Shown piece by piece: positions 25,883 to 34,087 of a stretch of 64,000 nucleotides of DNA. The notes under the pieces were generated by a model. The model did no database searches. It was not told the DNA's origin and saw nothing but the letters and a program-made list of their open reading frames with translations. Numbering within the stretch: the first letter of the stretch is position 1; every line of letters starts with the position of its first letter. The stretch covers positions 124,001 to 188,000 of the forward strand of contig NZ_FMVM01000011.1 in assembly GCF_900102085.1 (NCBI RefSeq), read 5' to 3'. Position numbers and translations under genes: made by a program. The DNA is from Paenibacillus polysaccharolyticus (GTDB lineage Bacteria > Bacillota > Bacilli > Paenibacillales > Paenibacillaceae).

Positions 25883-26443
25883 ATGTTTTGTAAGGAGATG
25901 AGCTGCATAAAAAAACTTAATGGATACCATTATTTCGAGAAAAATGTAGGCCCGTTCCGTAATCTCTCAAGCCTGTCTCAGAGAGAGGCCGAAGCAGTTT
26001 CACAACAGATTCGGCAGGAAGGCCGAGTTTTTGCCGCTCAGCGGTCTTCCGACTACATAACAATAAGGAGACGCCTCGAGCATATGGCATATGAGAAATT
26101 CACAGCTAAGGGAGGAAAGCCGGCACAAGACTATCCCCATTATCTCACGCTAGGTGTATGCCCCTGGCTGGAAACATGGTACAAGGAGCCGAACCATATC
26201 ATCATTCCATGGGAAGCATTGCCGGCAGAAGTTGTGAGCTTTACGTACGGTGATCTCTTCCCAACGATGCGTTATGAAGACGATAAATCCTATCGCAAGC
26301 AGGTTTATACCAAAGACGAAATCGGTGAATTGATTCAGACTTATGGTTTGCCGCAGGAGTGGAATCGAACGGGCGAACATGGGCCCGAACGATATATTGA
26401 AATTCAAGTCTGGGACAACGAGGTTATACGGGCATATCGTTAA
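25883..26443 (+). CDS. Hypothetical protein with uncertain, possibly ATA, start
   Basis: This is a soluble protein of up to 186 residues with no recognised family; it is rich in aromatic and charged residues (GYHYFEKNVGPFRN near the start, HLTLGVCPWLETWYKE-like segment mid-protein, ERYIEIQVWDNEVIRAYR at the end). The start is unclear. AAGGAG at 25892-25897 is well placed for an ATA codon at 25907 (IKKLNGYHYF), whereas the ATGs at 25883 and 25898 have no proper ribosome site in front. The annotated coordinates use the first ATG. Confidence 0.55.
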   Translation: MFCKEMSCIKKLNGYHYFEKNVGPFRNLSSLSQREAEAVSQQIRQEGRVFAAQRSSDYITIRRRLEHMAYEKFTAKGGKPAQDYPHYLTLGVCPWLETWYKEPNHIIIPWEALPAEVVSFTYGDLFPTMRYEDDKSYRKQVYTKDEIGELIQTYGLPQEWNRTGEHGPERYIEIQVWDNEVIRAYR

Positions 26444-26520
26444 ATCCACTCATGACGATGCTTTATTTACGTTTACGATTGAATAGAACGTAGCTTGGCT
26501 TTCGATTGTTCAGAGCCATC

Positions 26521-27633
26521 TTAAGCGGGTTTAACACGAAGGAATAATCCCAGCAAACCGAGAATAGCAAAAGCCAGAAAAGCGACCGTGCTTGAAAATA
26601 CCTCAATGCTGTATCCCGCCATAAATGATCCTAGGAATTGACCCACGCCAAGTGCAAGAAATGCAAGACTAATGCCGATGGAGACATTCGGCTGGAACAG
26701 TCTCGTTGCCCACACGATGAATATACTTGTGAGAAAAATGTACGTGCTACCGAACAGGACAGCTGAAACCAGACTTGCCGTCATCGAAGGCAGAACAATA
26801 ACGCCAAGCGAAATGGATAACAACAGGATACCTATACGATAAGACCAGCTTAACTCAATCCGTTCTATAATCCGACCCGCACTTCCGCCGAGTATACCTG
26901 TCACGCCCATAACAATCCAGAATAAGACGGCTTCCGAATCGGAGGCCCCTTTCTCGTCCGTAAGAAAGTTTCGGGCAAAAGTCCAATAAATCGCAGAGCT
27001 TGCGCCTGTTAACATACAAGCCATGAGTAAAGCCGATCCCGGTCTGGTGGGTCTCATGCAAGACCAGATGGACTTCGTACAAGGGAGTGTTTTGGTTGCA
27101 GGAATCGCATGTCGGTTCCATAGCAACACGGTTATGCCTATGAGGGCAAACAGGATATAACTTATACGCCATAAATCGGTGAATAGCAAGTAGAGTGGAC
27201 CGGAGACGATAATGCCAAAGCTGGTGCCTGTATTGATCCAGCTGTTCCCTCTGGCGTGCAGATCTGGTGCGAGTTCTGCACTCACTGCATTCCCGAGGGC
27301 TGGAGAGGCCCATCCTGTGCTGAGTCCGGCAAGAAATACGCTGACCGCAAGTAGCCAGGTATCATGCGCAAGTCCGATGCCGATCAAACCAAGAATAGCG
27401 CTGATTCCAGCAAGTTGAATGACGTAATGGTGCCCTTTGTGATTAATGATAAGCGGCGCAGTCAGAAGGGCAAGACAATAAGCAATATAGGTTGCCGAGT
27501 TACTGGCCCCGGATGCCGATTCGGATAATTGTAAAGCCTCGGAGATTTCTGGCATAAACAGTCCGTAACTGAAACGCCCAAAAGCATAACATACTGCGAT
27601 CAGGGCAACGCCAGGAAGGACTATCTTTTTCAT
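26521..27633 (-). CDS. MFS transporter (YbfB-like)
   Basis: This is a 370-residue major-facilitator protein with about twelve hydrophobic helices. The start MKKIVLPGVALIAVCYAFGR and the segment GLSTGWASPALGN are typical of the YbfB/YjiJ-type efflux group. The exported compound is unknown. It lies downstream of a TetR gene on the same strand, and its promoter region carries an 18-bp site shared with the TetR promoter, so drug- or metabolite-induced expression is likely. AAGGCGGTGA precedes its ATG. Confidence 0.82.
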   Translation of the reverse strand: MKKIVLPGVALIAVCYAFGRFSYGLFMPEISEALQLSESASGASNSATYIAYCLALLTAPLIINHKGHHYVIQLAGISAILGLIGIGLAHDTWLLAVSVFLAGLSTGWASPALGNAVSAELAPDLHARGNSWINTGTSFGIIVSGPLYLLFTDLWRISYILFALIGITVLLWNRHAIPATKTLPCTKSIWSCMRPTRPGSALLMACMLTGASSAIYWTFARNFLTDEKGASDSEAVLFWIVMGVTGILGGSAGRIIERIELSWSYRIGILLLSISLGVIVLPSMTASLVSAVLFGSTYIFLTSIFIVWATRLFQPNVSIGISLAFLALGVGQFLGSFMAGYSIEVFSSTVAFLAFAILGLLGLFLRVKPA

Positions 27634-27656
27634 TGAATTTCACCGCCTTATTTTAG

Positions 27657-27674
27657 ATAGAACGATCATTATAC
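27657..27674 (-). promoter_or_regulatory. Putative TetR operator in front of the MFS gene
   Basis: The plus-strand sequence ATAGAACGATCATTATAC matches the site at 28298-28315 in 16 of 18 positions. Read on the minus strand it contains TATAATGATCGTTCT, so the operator overlaps a TATAAT -10 element for the transporter gene. Confidence 0.7.
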
Positions 27675-27683
27675 TTCTTATGA

Positions 27684-27716
27684 AAATAAAAAAGTGAGTT
27701 GAAATATGAACTCACC
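27684..27716 (-). terminator. Terminator of the TetR gene
   Basis: On the minus strand GGTGAGTT and AACTCACT form the stem around a short loop, followed by TTTTTTATTTT. It lies just after the TetR stop codon, so the transporter needs its own promoter, which fits the operator found there. Confidence 0.78.
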
Positions 27717-27723
27717 CTTTGTG

Positions 27724-28257
27724 TTATGAATTGAAACTATTTTGAGTCATGTGAATCAGTTCCCGGCAGACCTCTTTTACATTTTCCGTTTCGGCCAGCG
27801 CCGTCGAGCCCTCTAACAACAGCATAAATTGCATGATGCTTCGATCGTTTGCTTCGGGATCACTTTTTTTTATCAGGGTTATGAGGTGTTTTTTGTGCCC
27901 GTTAACGGTTTGTACGATAACATGGTTCGGATCAGCCCCGAATTCTTCCTTCGCTCGTAAAAAAAGACATCCCCTGGCTTCATGTTCCATCAGCCACTTG
28001 GCATGACCCTCAGCCAGATTGAGAAAGACGGACTTTGCCTTGTTGTCTGCATATAAACGGAGTTGCTCGAGATAGCGCTGTTCGCGGCGCAGAAGTACCT
28101 CGACAATCAGGTCTTCCTTGGATGCAAAGTGATTATATAACGTCATGATAGCCACGTCAGCATCGGTAATAATCCGTTTTAGGCCAATGGCATGAAAGCC
28201 ATGCAAATAGAACAGGTCCTCAGACACGTTAAGAAGCTTTTCCTTTTTGCTACTCAT
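27724..28257 (-). CDS. TetR/AcrR-family repressor
   Basis: This is a 177-residue regulator with an N-terminal TetR helix-turn-helix: LLNVSEDLFYLHGFHAIGLK, then ITDADVAIMTLYNHFASKED (about residues 27-46). The C-terminal domain is helical and would bind the inducer. The ATG at 28257 is chosen because the TetR fold starts there; an AAAGGAG site lies 14 bases upstream, somewhat far. The frame is open to 28380 but that part has no protein character. It shares an operator with the MFS gene. Confidence 0.82.
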   Translation of the reverse strand: MSSKKEKLLNVSEDLFYLHGFHAIGLKRIITDADVAIMTLYNHFASKEDLIVEVLLRREQRYLEQLRLYADNKAKSVFLNLAEGHAKWLMEHEARGCLFLRAKEEFGADPNHVIVQTVNGHKKHLITLIKKSDPEANDRSIMQFMLLLEGSTALAETENVKEVCRELIHMTQNSFNS

Positions 28258-28297
28258 AATCGCTTGGGCCACTCCTTTCACCCATTTTTCAGTAAAA

Positions 28298-28315
28298 ATA
28301 GAATGATCATTATAT
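28298..28315 (-). promoter_or_regulatory. Putative TetR operator in front of its own gene
   Basis: ATAGAATGATCATTATAT is a near-perfect palindrome centred on AATGATCATT. On the minus strand it contains TATAATGATCATTCT, covering a TATAAT element. A TTGACA hexamer lies further upstream on that strand, spaced better for a TATTTT element than for this one. Confidence 0.7.
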
Positions 28316-28342
28316 CCAAAATATAGAATGTGTATATCGATG

Positions 28343-29113
28343 TCAATCTGAAATGACAGTTTCAATCTCCAGTCGCCCAAAGTTTTCGATCCATTCAGTA
28401 GGGCAGTTTGAATCTGTAATCACCATGGATATGTGATCGGCAGGTGCAATTCTGGCAAACGTGGAGCGTCCAAACTTGGTATGATCCGCCACCAGGATGG
28501 CTTCTTCGGCGCGTTCCATCATTTTACGCGAGATCAGGGCTTCCTCCAGTACATAATCGGTAATTCCATCGGTGAAGGAAACACCTCCAGCCGAAATGAA
28601 CGCTTTGTTCACTTTGAACTGGTCAAGTATCTCATGTGCCCCAGGCCCAGTGGCGGCTTGAACAGCAGTGTTGATTTCGCCTCCGGCAAAAATGATTTTA
28701 CCTGTAAAAGATTCCAGGGCAATAGTCAGGATGGGTGCGGAATTCGTAATCACCGTGATAAGGGAGCGATGTTGCAATTGGCGCATGATTTCGAGTGTGG
28801 TTGTGCCGTTGTCCAGCATGATGGTTTCGCCGTCTTCAATCAAGGCAGCTGCAGCGACAGCAATAGCCTGCTTTTCTTGAACTTGCAACTGTGAGCGCTT
28901 CTGGAAGGGCGCTTCGATCATACCTGAGCGGACACGTACAGCGCCCCCGTACACTTTACGTAATTCACCTTCCTTCTCCAGCCGATCCAGATCCCGCCTT
29001 ATGGTTTCCGTGGATACCTGAAATAGCTGAGCCAACGTTTGTACCTGAACTTTGCCTTGTGTGGCAAGCTGGGCAAGGATCGTCTGTTTTCGCTCCTCAT
29101 ATGTTAACGACAT
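28343..29113 (-). CDS. DeoR/GlpR-family transcriptional regulator
   Basis: This is a 256-residue DeoR-type repressor. The HTH is at residues 1-55 (YEERKQTILAQLATQGKVQV, then LFQVSTETIRRDLDRLEKEG with the signature SxxTIRRDL). The C-terminal sensor domain has the sugar-phosphate-isomerase-like fold with DNGTTTLEIMRQL and the ISAGGVSF segment. Effectors for the family are usually phosphorylated sugars. GGAGGCGG precedes the ATG. It is divergent from the metallophosphoesterase gene, its most likely target. Confidence 0.87.
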   Translation of the reverse strand: MSLTYEERKQTILAQLATQGKVQVQTLAQLFQVSTETIRRDLDRLEKEGELRKVYGGAVRVRSGMIEAPFQKRSQLQVQEKQAIAVAAAALIEDGETIMLDNGTTTLEIMRQLQHRSLITVITNSAPILTIALESFTGKIIFAGGEINTAVQAATGPGAHEILDQFKVNKAFISAGGVSFTDGITDYVLEEALISRKMMERAEEAILVADHTKFGRSTFARIAPADHISMVITDSNCPTEWIENFGRLEIETVISD

Positions 29114-29467
29114 TCAAATTCCGCCTCCGTTACTTTCTTTTATAGAAGTTTGGCCTTTGTGTGGATTGTTGTTGTTTTTAACAGTTTAAGTTGAAGAAAA
29201 TCACTTGTCAATTTCATTCGGTAGATATGGTTGATAGATATCTAGAGATGTGTTGACAGAGGATAGATGTGGCGATATTATCAAATGAAACAACTGAAAA
29301 CCACAATAAACCACATTTTAAAACAGGATTGAACACGAGTTGTTTCAAGAGTTATTTCAAGCACTAATCAGCAATACATATAACCAATAGATCAAACTGC
29401 ATGAATGAAGTGAAGCTTATTGTTCGCATTCAATGCGTATTCATGTGGTATTCGGGAGGACAACACA
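29114..29467. other. Divergent promoter region between the DeoR regulator and the phosphoesterase
   Basis: This 354-base gap contains no gene I can support. It holds a sigma-A-type promoter facing right at 29253-29281, and then a long leader of about 185 bases with two close ACCACA-type direct repeats (AACCACAATAAACCACATTT, about 29300-29320) and TTGTTTCAAGAGTTATTTCA near 29340. These repeats are candidates for the DeoR operator. Confidence 0.5.
29253..29281 (+). promoter_or_regulatory. Sigma-A-type promoter for the metallophosphoesterase gene
   Basis: A consensus -35 TTGACA (29253-29258), a 17-base spacer and TATTAT (29276-29281) as -10. It points toward the phosphoesterase gene about 190 bases away. 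Confidence 0.6.
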
Positions 29468-30427
29468 GTGAAACGACCGCTTGCTTTTCGTGAAAATGGA
29501 ACCTTTACCATCGTACAATTTACCGATATACACTGGAAAGACGGGCGACCTGAAGATCTGCGAAGCCGGCGGATGATGCAATCAATCATCGAACTGGAAC
29601 AGCCGGATCTGGTTATTTTCACAGGAGATGTGATCTACACCGGGCCTGTCGATTCGGGAAATCAGGCGTGCGAGCATCCGGAGCAGGCTTTTCGCAATGC
29701 TGTCTCGGCTGTGGAGGCGTGTGGGATTCCGTGGGCTTTTGTGTTTGGCAATCATGATGCCGAGCAACGAATCAATCCAGTAGAGCTCATGCGTGTAGTT
29801 CAGGAGCATACGCATAGTGTGACGAAAGCCGGTCCGCGTGATATTGCAGGATTGGGCAATTACACGCTGGAGATTGCCGGGGCGAATGGACTTCCGGCAG
29901 CCGTGTTGTATCTGCTCGATTCCGGGAGTTATTCGACCGTGGAATCGATCCCCGGTTATGGTTGGATTCAGCAGAGTCAGCTCCGATGGCTGATGGATGA
30001 ATCCACACGCGTCAATCCCGGCCGCAGTCCGGGGGATAAGCTGCCAGCCTTGGCGTTTTTCCATATCCCGATTCCGGAATATCAACTGATGTGGGATAGT
30101 CAGGTTTGCTATGGCAACAAATATGAACCTGTCTGCTGTGCGAAAGTCAATTCGGGTTTGTTTGCTGCACTGCTGGAGATGGGGGATGTAATGGGTACGT
30201 TCTGCGGACACGATCATGTGAATGATTTTCACGGTCAGTATCAAGGGATACGTCTTTGTTACGGGCGTTCGAGTGGCCACAGTACCTATGGAAGGGAAGG
30301 TATGCTACGCGGAGGACGTGTCATTCAGATGTGTGAAGGTGAGCGGGAGTTTGATACCTGGCTCCGTCTGGAGGATGGATCGGTGGTGAAGGAACAGCCG
30401 GAGCATCAACCGGAGACCGCGACGTAA
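29468..30427 (+). CDS. Calcineurin-like metallophosphoesterase
   Basis: This is a 319-residue metallophosphatase. All motifs are present: DIHWKDGR (about residues 21-28), FTGDVIYTG, FGNHDAE (GNHD), a histidine in FFHIPIPE, and GHDHVNDF. This is the layout of purple-acid-phosphatase-like bacterial enzymes of the YkuE/Icc group. No signal peptide is visible, so it would act in the cytosol on phosphodiesters or phosphomonoesters. GTG 29468 follows GGGAGGA; the frame is open to 29420 but that part precedes the ribosome site. A DeoR regulator is divergent to it. Confidence 0.85.
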   Translation: MKRPLAFRENGTFTIVQFTDIHWKDGRPEDLRSRRMMQSIIELEQPDLVIFTGDVIYTGPVDSGNQACEHPEQAFRNAVSAVEACGIPWAFVFGNHDAEQRINPVELMRVVQEHTHSVTKAGPRDIAGLGNYTLEIAGANGLPAAVLYLLDSGSYSTVESIPGYGWIQQSQLRWLMDESTRVNPGRSPGDKLPALAFFHIPIPEYQLMWDSQVCYGNKYEPVCCAKVNSGLFAALLEMGDVMGTFCGHDHVNDFHGQYQGIRLCYGRSSGHSTYGREGMLRGGRVIQMCEGEREFDTWLRLEDGSVVKEQPEHQPETAT

Positions 30428-30514
30428 GGTATTCTAGAGTGTACTATAGCGTGGCAAGGGAAATAGAAAGCGATAAGCAAATAAGCAAGGAAAACAGAGA
30501 GGAACGTATACAGC

Positions 30515-31372
30515 ATGATTTTACCGTTAATTCTGGTGCTTGCTTCAGGAATGGCACATGCCGTCTGGAGTATGTTTACAAAACGAAGTTTGAACAAAAG
30601 TGTTTTTCTATGGTCGATTATGATGATTCCCACCGTATTGCTGCTGCCTGTGCTGGTGGTGGAATTGTCCCGCGAGTCGTTACCCGTGTCAGCTTATGCG
30701 CTGTTGATCGTGTCGATGGCACTTCAGGCGTTATACTCCTGGCTGTTGTCTCAGACGTATGAGCTTGGTGATCTGTCTCAGATCTATCCGATTATGCGGG
30801 GCACGAGTACGTTGCTGGTGCCGTTGATCGGGGTTGCTTTTCTAGGAGAAAGGTTGTCGGGATTCGGATGGTTAGGCATTGCCTGTATGATTGTTGGTTT
30901 CATCGTTCTTAGTGGTGTGGGGAGCAGGAAGGGACAAGCAGGCTCTGGAATGAAGGGGGCGAAGCCAGTTCTGATGGCCTTGTGTGTGGGTTTATGTACG
31001 ACGAGTTATGTATTTGTGGACAAATTAAATCTGCAACATATTTCGCCCTTGGCGTTGCTTGAGGTTACGAATATTGGTTTTGTGGCTGGATTAACGCCAG
31101 CGCTGCTCGCTTCAGCTGGCTTGCGTCAGGAATGGAAGGTCAATCGTTCGACGATTTTGCTTGGGGCTTTGCTGAATCCGGGATCATATCTGCTCTTTCT
31201 ATTTGCACTGGAACAGGCTCCGATGGCCAGATTGGGCCCGCTTCGGGAAGTGGGTACGGTATTTGCGGCTTTTCTCGGGATATGGTTATTAAAAGAACAG
31301 CAGGGCATGAAACGGATTCTCTGTTCCATCGTTATTTTTGGCGGCATTCTCCTGATTGGTGTGTGGGGATAG
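30515..31372 (+). CDS. EamA/DMT-family transporter
   Basis: This is a 285-residue membrane protein with ten hydrophobic helices in two EamA repeats (about 1-140 and 150-285). Typical features are MILPLILVLASGMAHAVWSM at the start and a conserved GERLSGFGWLGIACMIVGF in the first repeat, mirrored by KEQQGMKRILCSIVIFGGIL in the second. Drug/metabolite exporters of this family move small amphipathic solutes; the substrate is not predictable. GAGAGGAACG lies upstream. It follows the phosphoesterase by 87 bases and may share its transcript. Confidence 0.83.
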   Translation: MILPLILVLASGMAHAVWSMFTKRSLNKSVFLWSIMMIPTVLLLPVLVVELSRESLPVSAYALLIVSMALQALYSWLLSQTYELGDLSQIYPIMRGTSTLLVPLIGVAFLGERLSGFGWLGIACMIVGFIVLSGVGSRKGQAGSGMKGAKPVLMALCVGLCTTSYVFVDKLNLQHISPLALLEVTNIGFVAGLTPALLASAGLRQEWKVNRSTILLGALLNPGSYLLFLFALEQAPMARLGPLREVGTVFAAFLGIWLLKEQQGMKRILCSIVIFGGILLIGVWG

Positions 31373-31463
31373 GATAGAAAGACATCGGTCAAAAGAAAGC
31401 ACAAAATGACAGGCTTCTCTACCCTTCTTCGTGTATCATGATAAGCAAGGAGTGATGCAGTAC

Positions 31464-32309
31464 ATGAAATGGATTGAAGCCATACAGAAGTCGATTCAAT
31501 ATATAGAAGAGCATTTACTGGAGCCTATGACGACGGATCAGATTGCGGCGCATGCGCATATGTCGGCATTTCATTTTCAACGTATCTTTGGTTTAATGAC
31601 CGACGTTACCGTGGCGGAGTACATCCGGCGCAGAAGATTAACACTGGCGGCCCATGAACTGTTGCAGGGAGATCCCAAAATTATGGATTTGGCCTTCAAG
31701 TATGGCTATGATACGCCTGAATCGTTCACCAAGGCTTACCGCAGACAACATGGAATATCGCCAAGCGAAACCCGAAAGTCCGGTGCCTCAGTCCAGTCGT
31801 ATAATCGACTCGTTATTCAAGTCAGTTTACAAGGAGCAGAGCCAATGAAACATCATATTGTCGAACAAGAGGCATTTTCCATCGCAGGCATCAAACAACG
31901 CTTTTCATATGTGGATGGGCAGCATTTGCAGGGGATTCCTAATATGTGGGAGGAAGCGTATCACAGCGGTGCAGAGGATCGGATAGCTGCATTGAATAAC
32001 GGGGTTATCCCGGGTTTGCTAGGGGTGTGTGTAGATCAGGGCGAGATCGAGGACAAGCAGATGGAGTACTGGATTGCAACAACGTATGAAGGGGAGCAAC
32101 CGGAAGGGCTATCTACGTTCACGTTCCCCGCGAGTAAATGGGTGGTTTTCGAGGTTGAGGAACCGATGCCTCAGGGAATACAAAAGCTGTGGAAACGTAT
32201 TGTAGGTGAATGGTTCCCTTCAAATGCATACGAACATGCCTGGCTGCCTGAACTGGAAGTCTACCGCGGCATGAAACATGCGCCTCAAATCTGGATACCG
32301 ATTAAATAG
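31464..32309 (+). CDS. AraC-family regulator with GyrI-like effector domain
   Basis: This is a 281-residue regulator. The AraC DNA-binding domain with two HTH motifs is at the N-terminus (about residues 5-105): MTTDQIAAHAHMSAFHFQRI, then IMDLAFKYGYDTPESFTKAY. The C-terminal half (about 130-281) is an effector-binding GyrI-like domain that should bind hydrophobic drugs or signals. ATG 31464 is set by AAGGAG 11 bases upstream; an ATG at 31431 is upstream of that site. The stop TAG is the start of a 22-bp tandem repeat array. Confidence 0.85.
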   Translation: MKWIEAIQKSIQYIEEHLLEPMTTDQIAAHAHMSAFHFQRIFGLMTDVTVAEYIRRRRLTLAAHELLQGDPKIMDLAFKYGYDTPESFTKAYRRQHGISPSETRKSGASVQSYNRLVIQVSLQGAEPMKHHIVEQEAFSIAGIKQRFSYVDGQHLQGIPNMWEEAYHSGAEDRIAALNNGVIPGLLGVCVDQGEIEDKQMEYWIATTYEGEQPEGLSTFTFPASKWVVFEVEEPMPQGIQKLWKRIVGEWFPSNAYEHAWLPELEVYRGMKHAPQIWIPIK

Positions 32310-32415
32310 CCGGATAGGTAGCATTAGATAGCTCAATAGTAAGTATTAAATAGCCCTATAATAAGTATTAAATAGCCCTATAATAAGTATTAAATATCTG
32401 GATCGTAAGCGTTAA
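32306..32415 (+). repeat. Five tandem 22-bp repeats at the AraC gene's 3' end
   Basis: Units start at 32306, 32328, 32350, 32372 and 32394, each 22 bases. The two middle ones are identical (ATAGCCCTATAATAAGTATT then AA); the others differ at several positions. The first unit overlaps the last coding bases and stop codon of the AraC gene, and the gene's last codons resemble the end of the fifth unit (TCTGGAT), so the array may have grown from the 3' end of that gene. Confidence 0.8.
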
Positions 32416-32657
32416 TTATCTTCACCAATGATCATCGATCAATATGACATCATAACTCCGCTCAGGAATCGTGATTTTCAGGCGTGCATTCGTTTTGGAT
32501 GTACATGAAAATGACAGCTTGAGAGGAGTTGTTTATTTTATTCCAGGGTTCGAAACATGTTATATTAAAAAACAGTAGTCTCATCTATCCCTAAGAACGA
32601 CGGACGGCCAAGCTGGAATGAAGATATCGGATTCGAGTAGGTCAAGGAGGATTTGCT
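32310..32657. other. 348-base gap after the AraC gene
   Basis: Apart from the tandem repeats (to 32415), this stretch shows no gene. It includes a possible weak promoter for the nucleotidyltransferase gene (TTTATT, 18 bases, TATATT ending at about 32567) and the ribosome site CAAGGAGG just before 32658. Confidence 0.45.
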
Positions 32658-33209
32658 GTGCAATATGAAGAACGACTTGTGCAAACGTTGCGACAACATG
32701 AGCAGATCATGCAGGATCTGCGGATTGTACGTTCGCTAGAGTTGCCCGATTGTTACATCGGTGCGGGTTATATTCGTAATTACATATGGGATGATCTTCA
32801 TGGATTTACCAGACGGGAGCTGAATAGCGATATTGATGTTGTTTATTTTAATGCTGCCGATCTTCGAGAGGAACGGGATTACGAACTGGAGCAGGAGCTG
32901 TGTACTGCAACAGGTAACACGAAGTGGTCGGTTAAAAATCAAGCCAGGATGCACCTGCACAACGGAGACATGCCATATCACTCGACTGAAGATGCACTGC
33001 GCTTTTGGCCTGAGCAAGTAACAGCCATCGGTGTACAACTACAATCTGACGATCAAATCAGGATATGTGCCCCTTATGGACTGGAGGATCTGTATGCGTT
33101 AGTTGTGCGCAAAAGCCCGGCGTTTATGGACGCGGCCTACTATTACGAACGTGTGTGCAAAAAGAATTGGCAACAGCACTGGCCCAAGCTCACGATTGTA
33201 AGAGCATAA
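32658..33209 (+). CDS. NTP_transf_6-type nucleotidyltransferase family protein
   Basis: This is a 183-residue protein of the DUF925/NTP_transf_6 family. The catalytic-like region is IGAGYIRNYIWDDLHGF (about residues 35-51), then NSDIDVVYFNAADL with the D-x-D aspartates (about 61-75), and later APYGLEDLYALVVRKSPAF. The role of the family is unknown, although the fold is that of minimal nucleotidyltransferases. GTG 32658 follows CAAGGAGG at a good distance. Confidence 0.82.
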   Translation: MQYEERLVQTLRQHEQIMQDLRIVRSLELPDCYIGAGYIRNYIWDDLHGFTRRELNSDIDVVYFNAADLREERDYELEQELCTATGNTKWSVKNQARMHLHNGDMPYHSTEDALRFWPEQVTAIGVQLQSDDQIRICAPYGLEDLYALVVRKSPAFMDAAYYYERVCKKNWQQHWPKLTIVRA

Positions 33210-33233
33210 TATAACAAGTGTGGATGTCTATGT

Positions 33234-33989
33234 ATGGGAAGGAGTGTTGCTGTACTGATACAGAAATTTTTACGGGAGAAAGGATATATTTTGGATCTGA
33301 TCCTGCTGGCGTGTTTGGTTTTCTTTCTGATCTTTTGGGGCTGGAACTTTGCCGTGAAATTTTTTACTCTCCTCGCGGCAACCTTTATCATATTAAGACG
33401 GATTGATTACGAGAAACACATCTGGCTGAAACGCGGGTTGTTGGTCGTTTTCGGCATTGGCGCCGTCTCCTTTATCATTATTGAAGCTCTGGTATTTACC
33501 CAGCTTGGTTCAAAGGAAGAGGAGCGAGCGGACTATGTCATCATACTTGGGTCGGGCATCAAGGGCACCGAATTGTCACTGACCTTGAAACAAAGGTTGG
33601 ATGCCAGCTTGGATTATATTCGCACTCACCCGCAGACTCCAGTTATTGTATCTGGTGGACAGGGGCCAGGTGAATCCATTCCTGAAGCCCTTGCGATGAA
33701 AAATTACCTGGTGGATCAGGGCATTGCCCCTGCTCAGATCATCATGGAGGATCGCTCGACAAGTACGCAGGAAAATTTGGCTTTTTCTAAAAAAATCATT
33801 CTTGCTTCCGGGCTGGAACATCCCAAAATTATGATTGTCACAAGCGATTACCACATGTTCAGGTCGAAATATATTGCGGCCAAAAACGGATACGCTGCAG
33901 AATACGGCATATCCGCTCCTTCACCGGGGTACTTGAAGCCGATTAATATGATTCGTGAATATTTTGGCACTGTGAAGGCATTTTTATAG
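33234..33989 (+). CDS. YdcF/SanA-type DUF218 membrane protein
   Basis: This is a 251-residue protein with two or three N-terminal membrane helices (about 20-90) and a C-terminal DUF218 domain. That domain shows ADYVIILGSGIKG, VIVSGGQGPGESIPEA, a conserved IIMEDRSTSTQENLAFSKKI and VTSDYHMFRS. Related E. coli proteins (SanA, ElyC, YdcF) bear on envelope synthesis or vancomycin tolerance at low temperature. The start is uncertain: ATG 33234 lies just before the AAGGAG site, and a CTG at 33255 would fit it better. A strong terminator follows. Confidence 0.78.
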   Translation: MGRSVAVLIQKFLREKGYILDLILLACLVFFLIFWGWNFAVKFFTLLAATFIILRRIDYEKHIWLKRGLLVVFGIGAVSFIIIEALVFTQLGSKEEERADYVIILGSGIKGTELSLTLKQRLDASLDYIRTHPQTPVIVSGGQGPGESIPEALAMKNYLVDQGIAPAQIIMEDRSTSTQENLAFSKKIILASGLEHPKIMIVTSDYHMFRSKYIAAKNGYAAEYGISAPSPGYLKPINMIREYFGTVKAFL

Positions 33990-33998
33990 TCAAACGAG

Positions 33999-34051
33999 AA
34001 ACAGGACGAAGCGGAAGGAATAAAAATGCTTCGTCCTGTTTTCTATTTTTT
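33999..34051. terminator. Bidirectional terminator between YdcF-like and M56 genes
   Basis: AACAGGACGAAGC (34000-34012) pairs perfectly with GCTTCGTCCTGTT (34028-34040), followed by TTTTCTATTTTTT. It serves the plus-strand gene at 33989 and, on the other strand, the M56 gene ending at 34088. Confidence 0.85.
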
Positions 34052-34087
34052 ATGGTGAACACTACATTAAACTTGGGTGGACAAGAC

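Noticed and set aside
29582..30280. 232-codon minus-strand frame opposite the metallophosphoesterase
   Set aside because: Shadow of a gene with all metallophosphoesterase motifs. No ribosome site.
32306..32415. CRISPR array
   Set aside because: Repeat units of 22 bases directly adjoin, with no spacers, and no cas genes are in the window.
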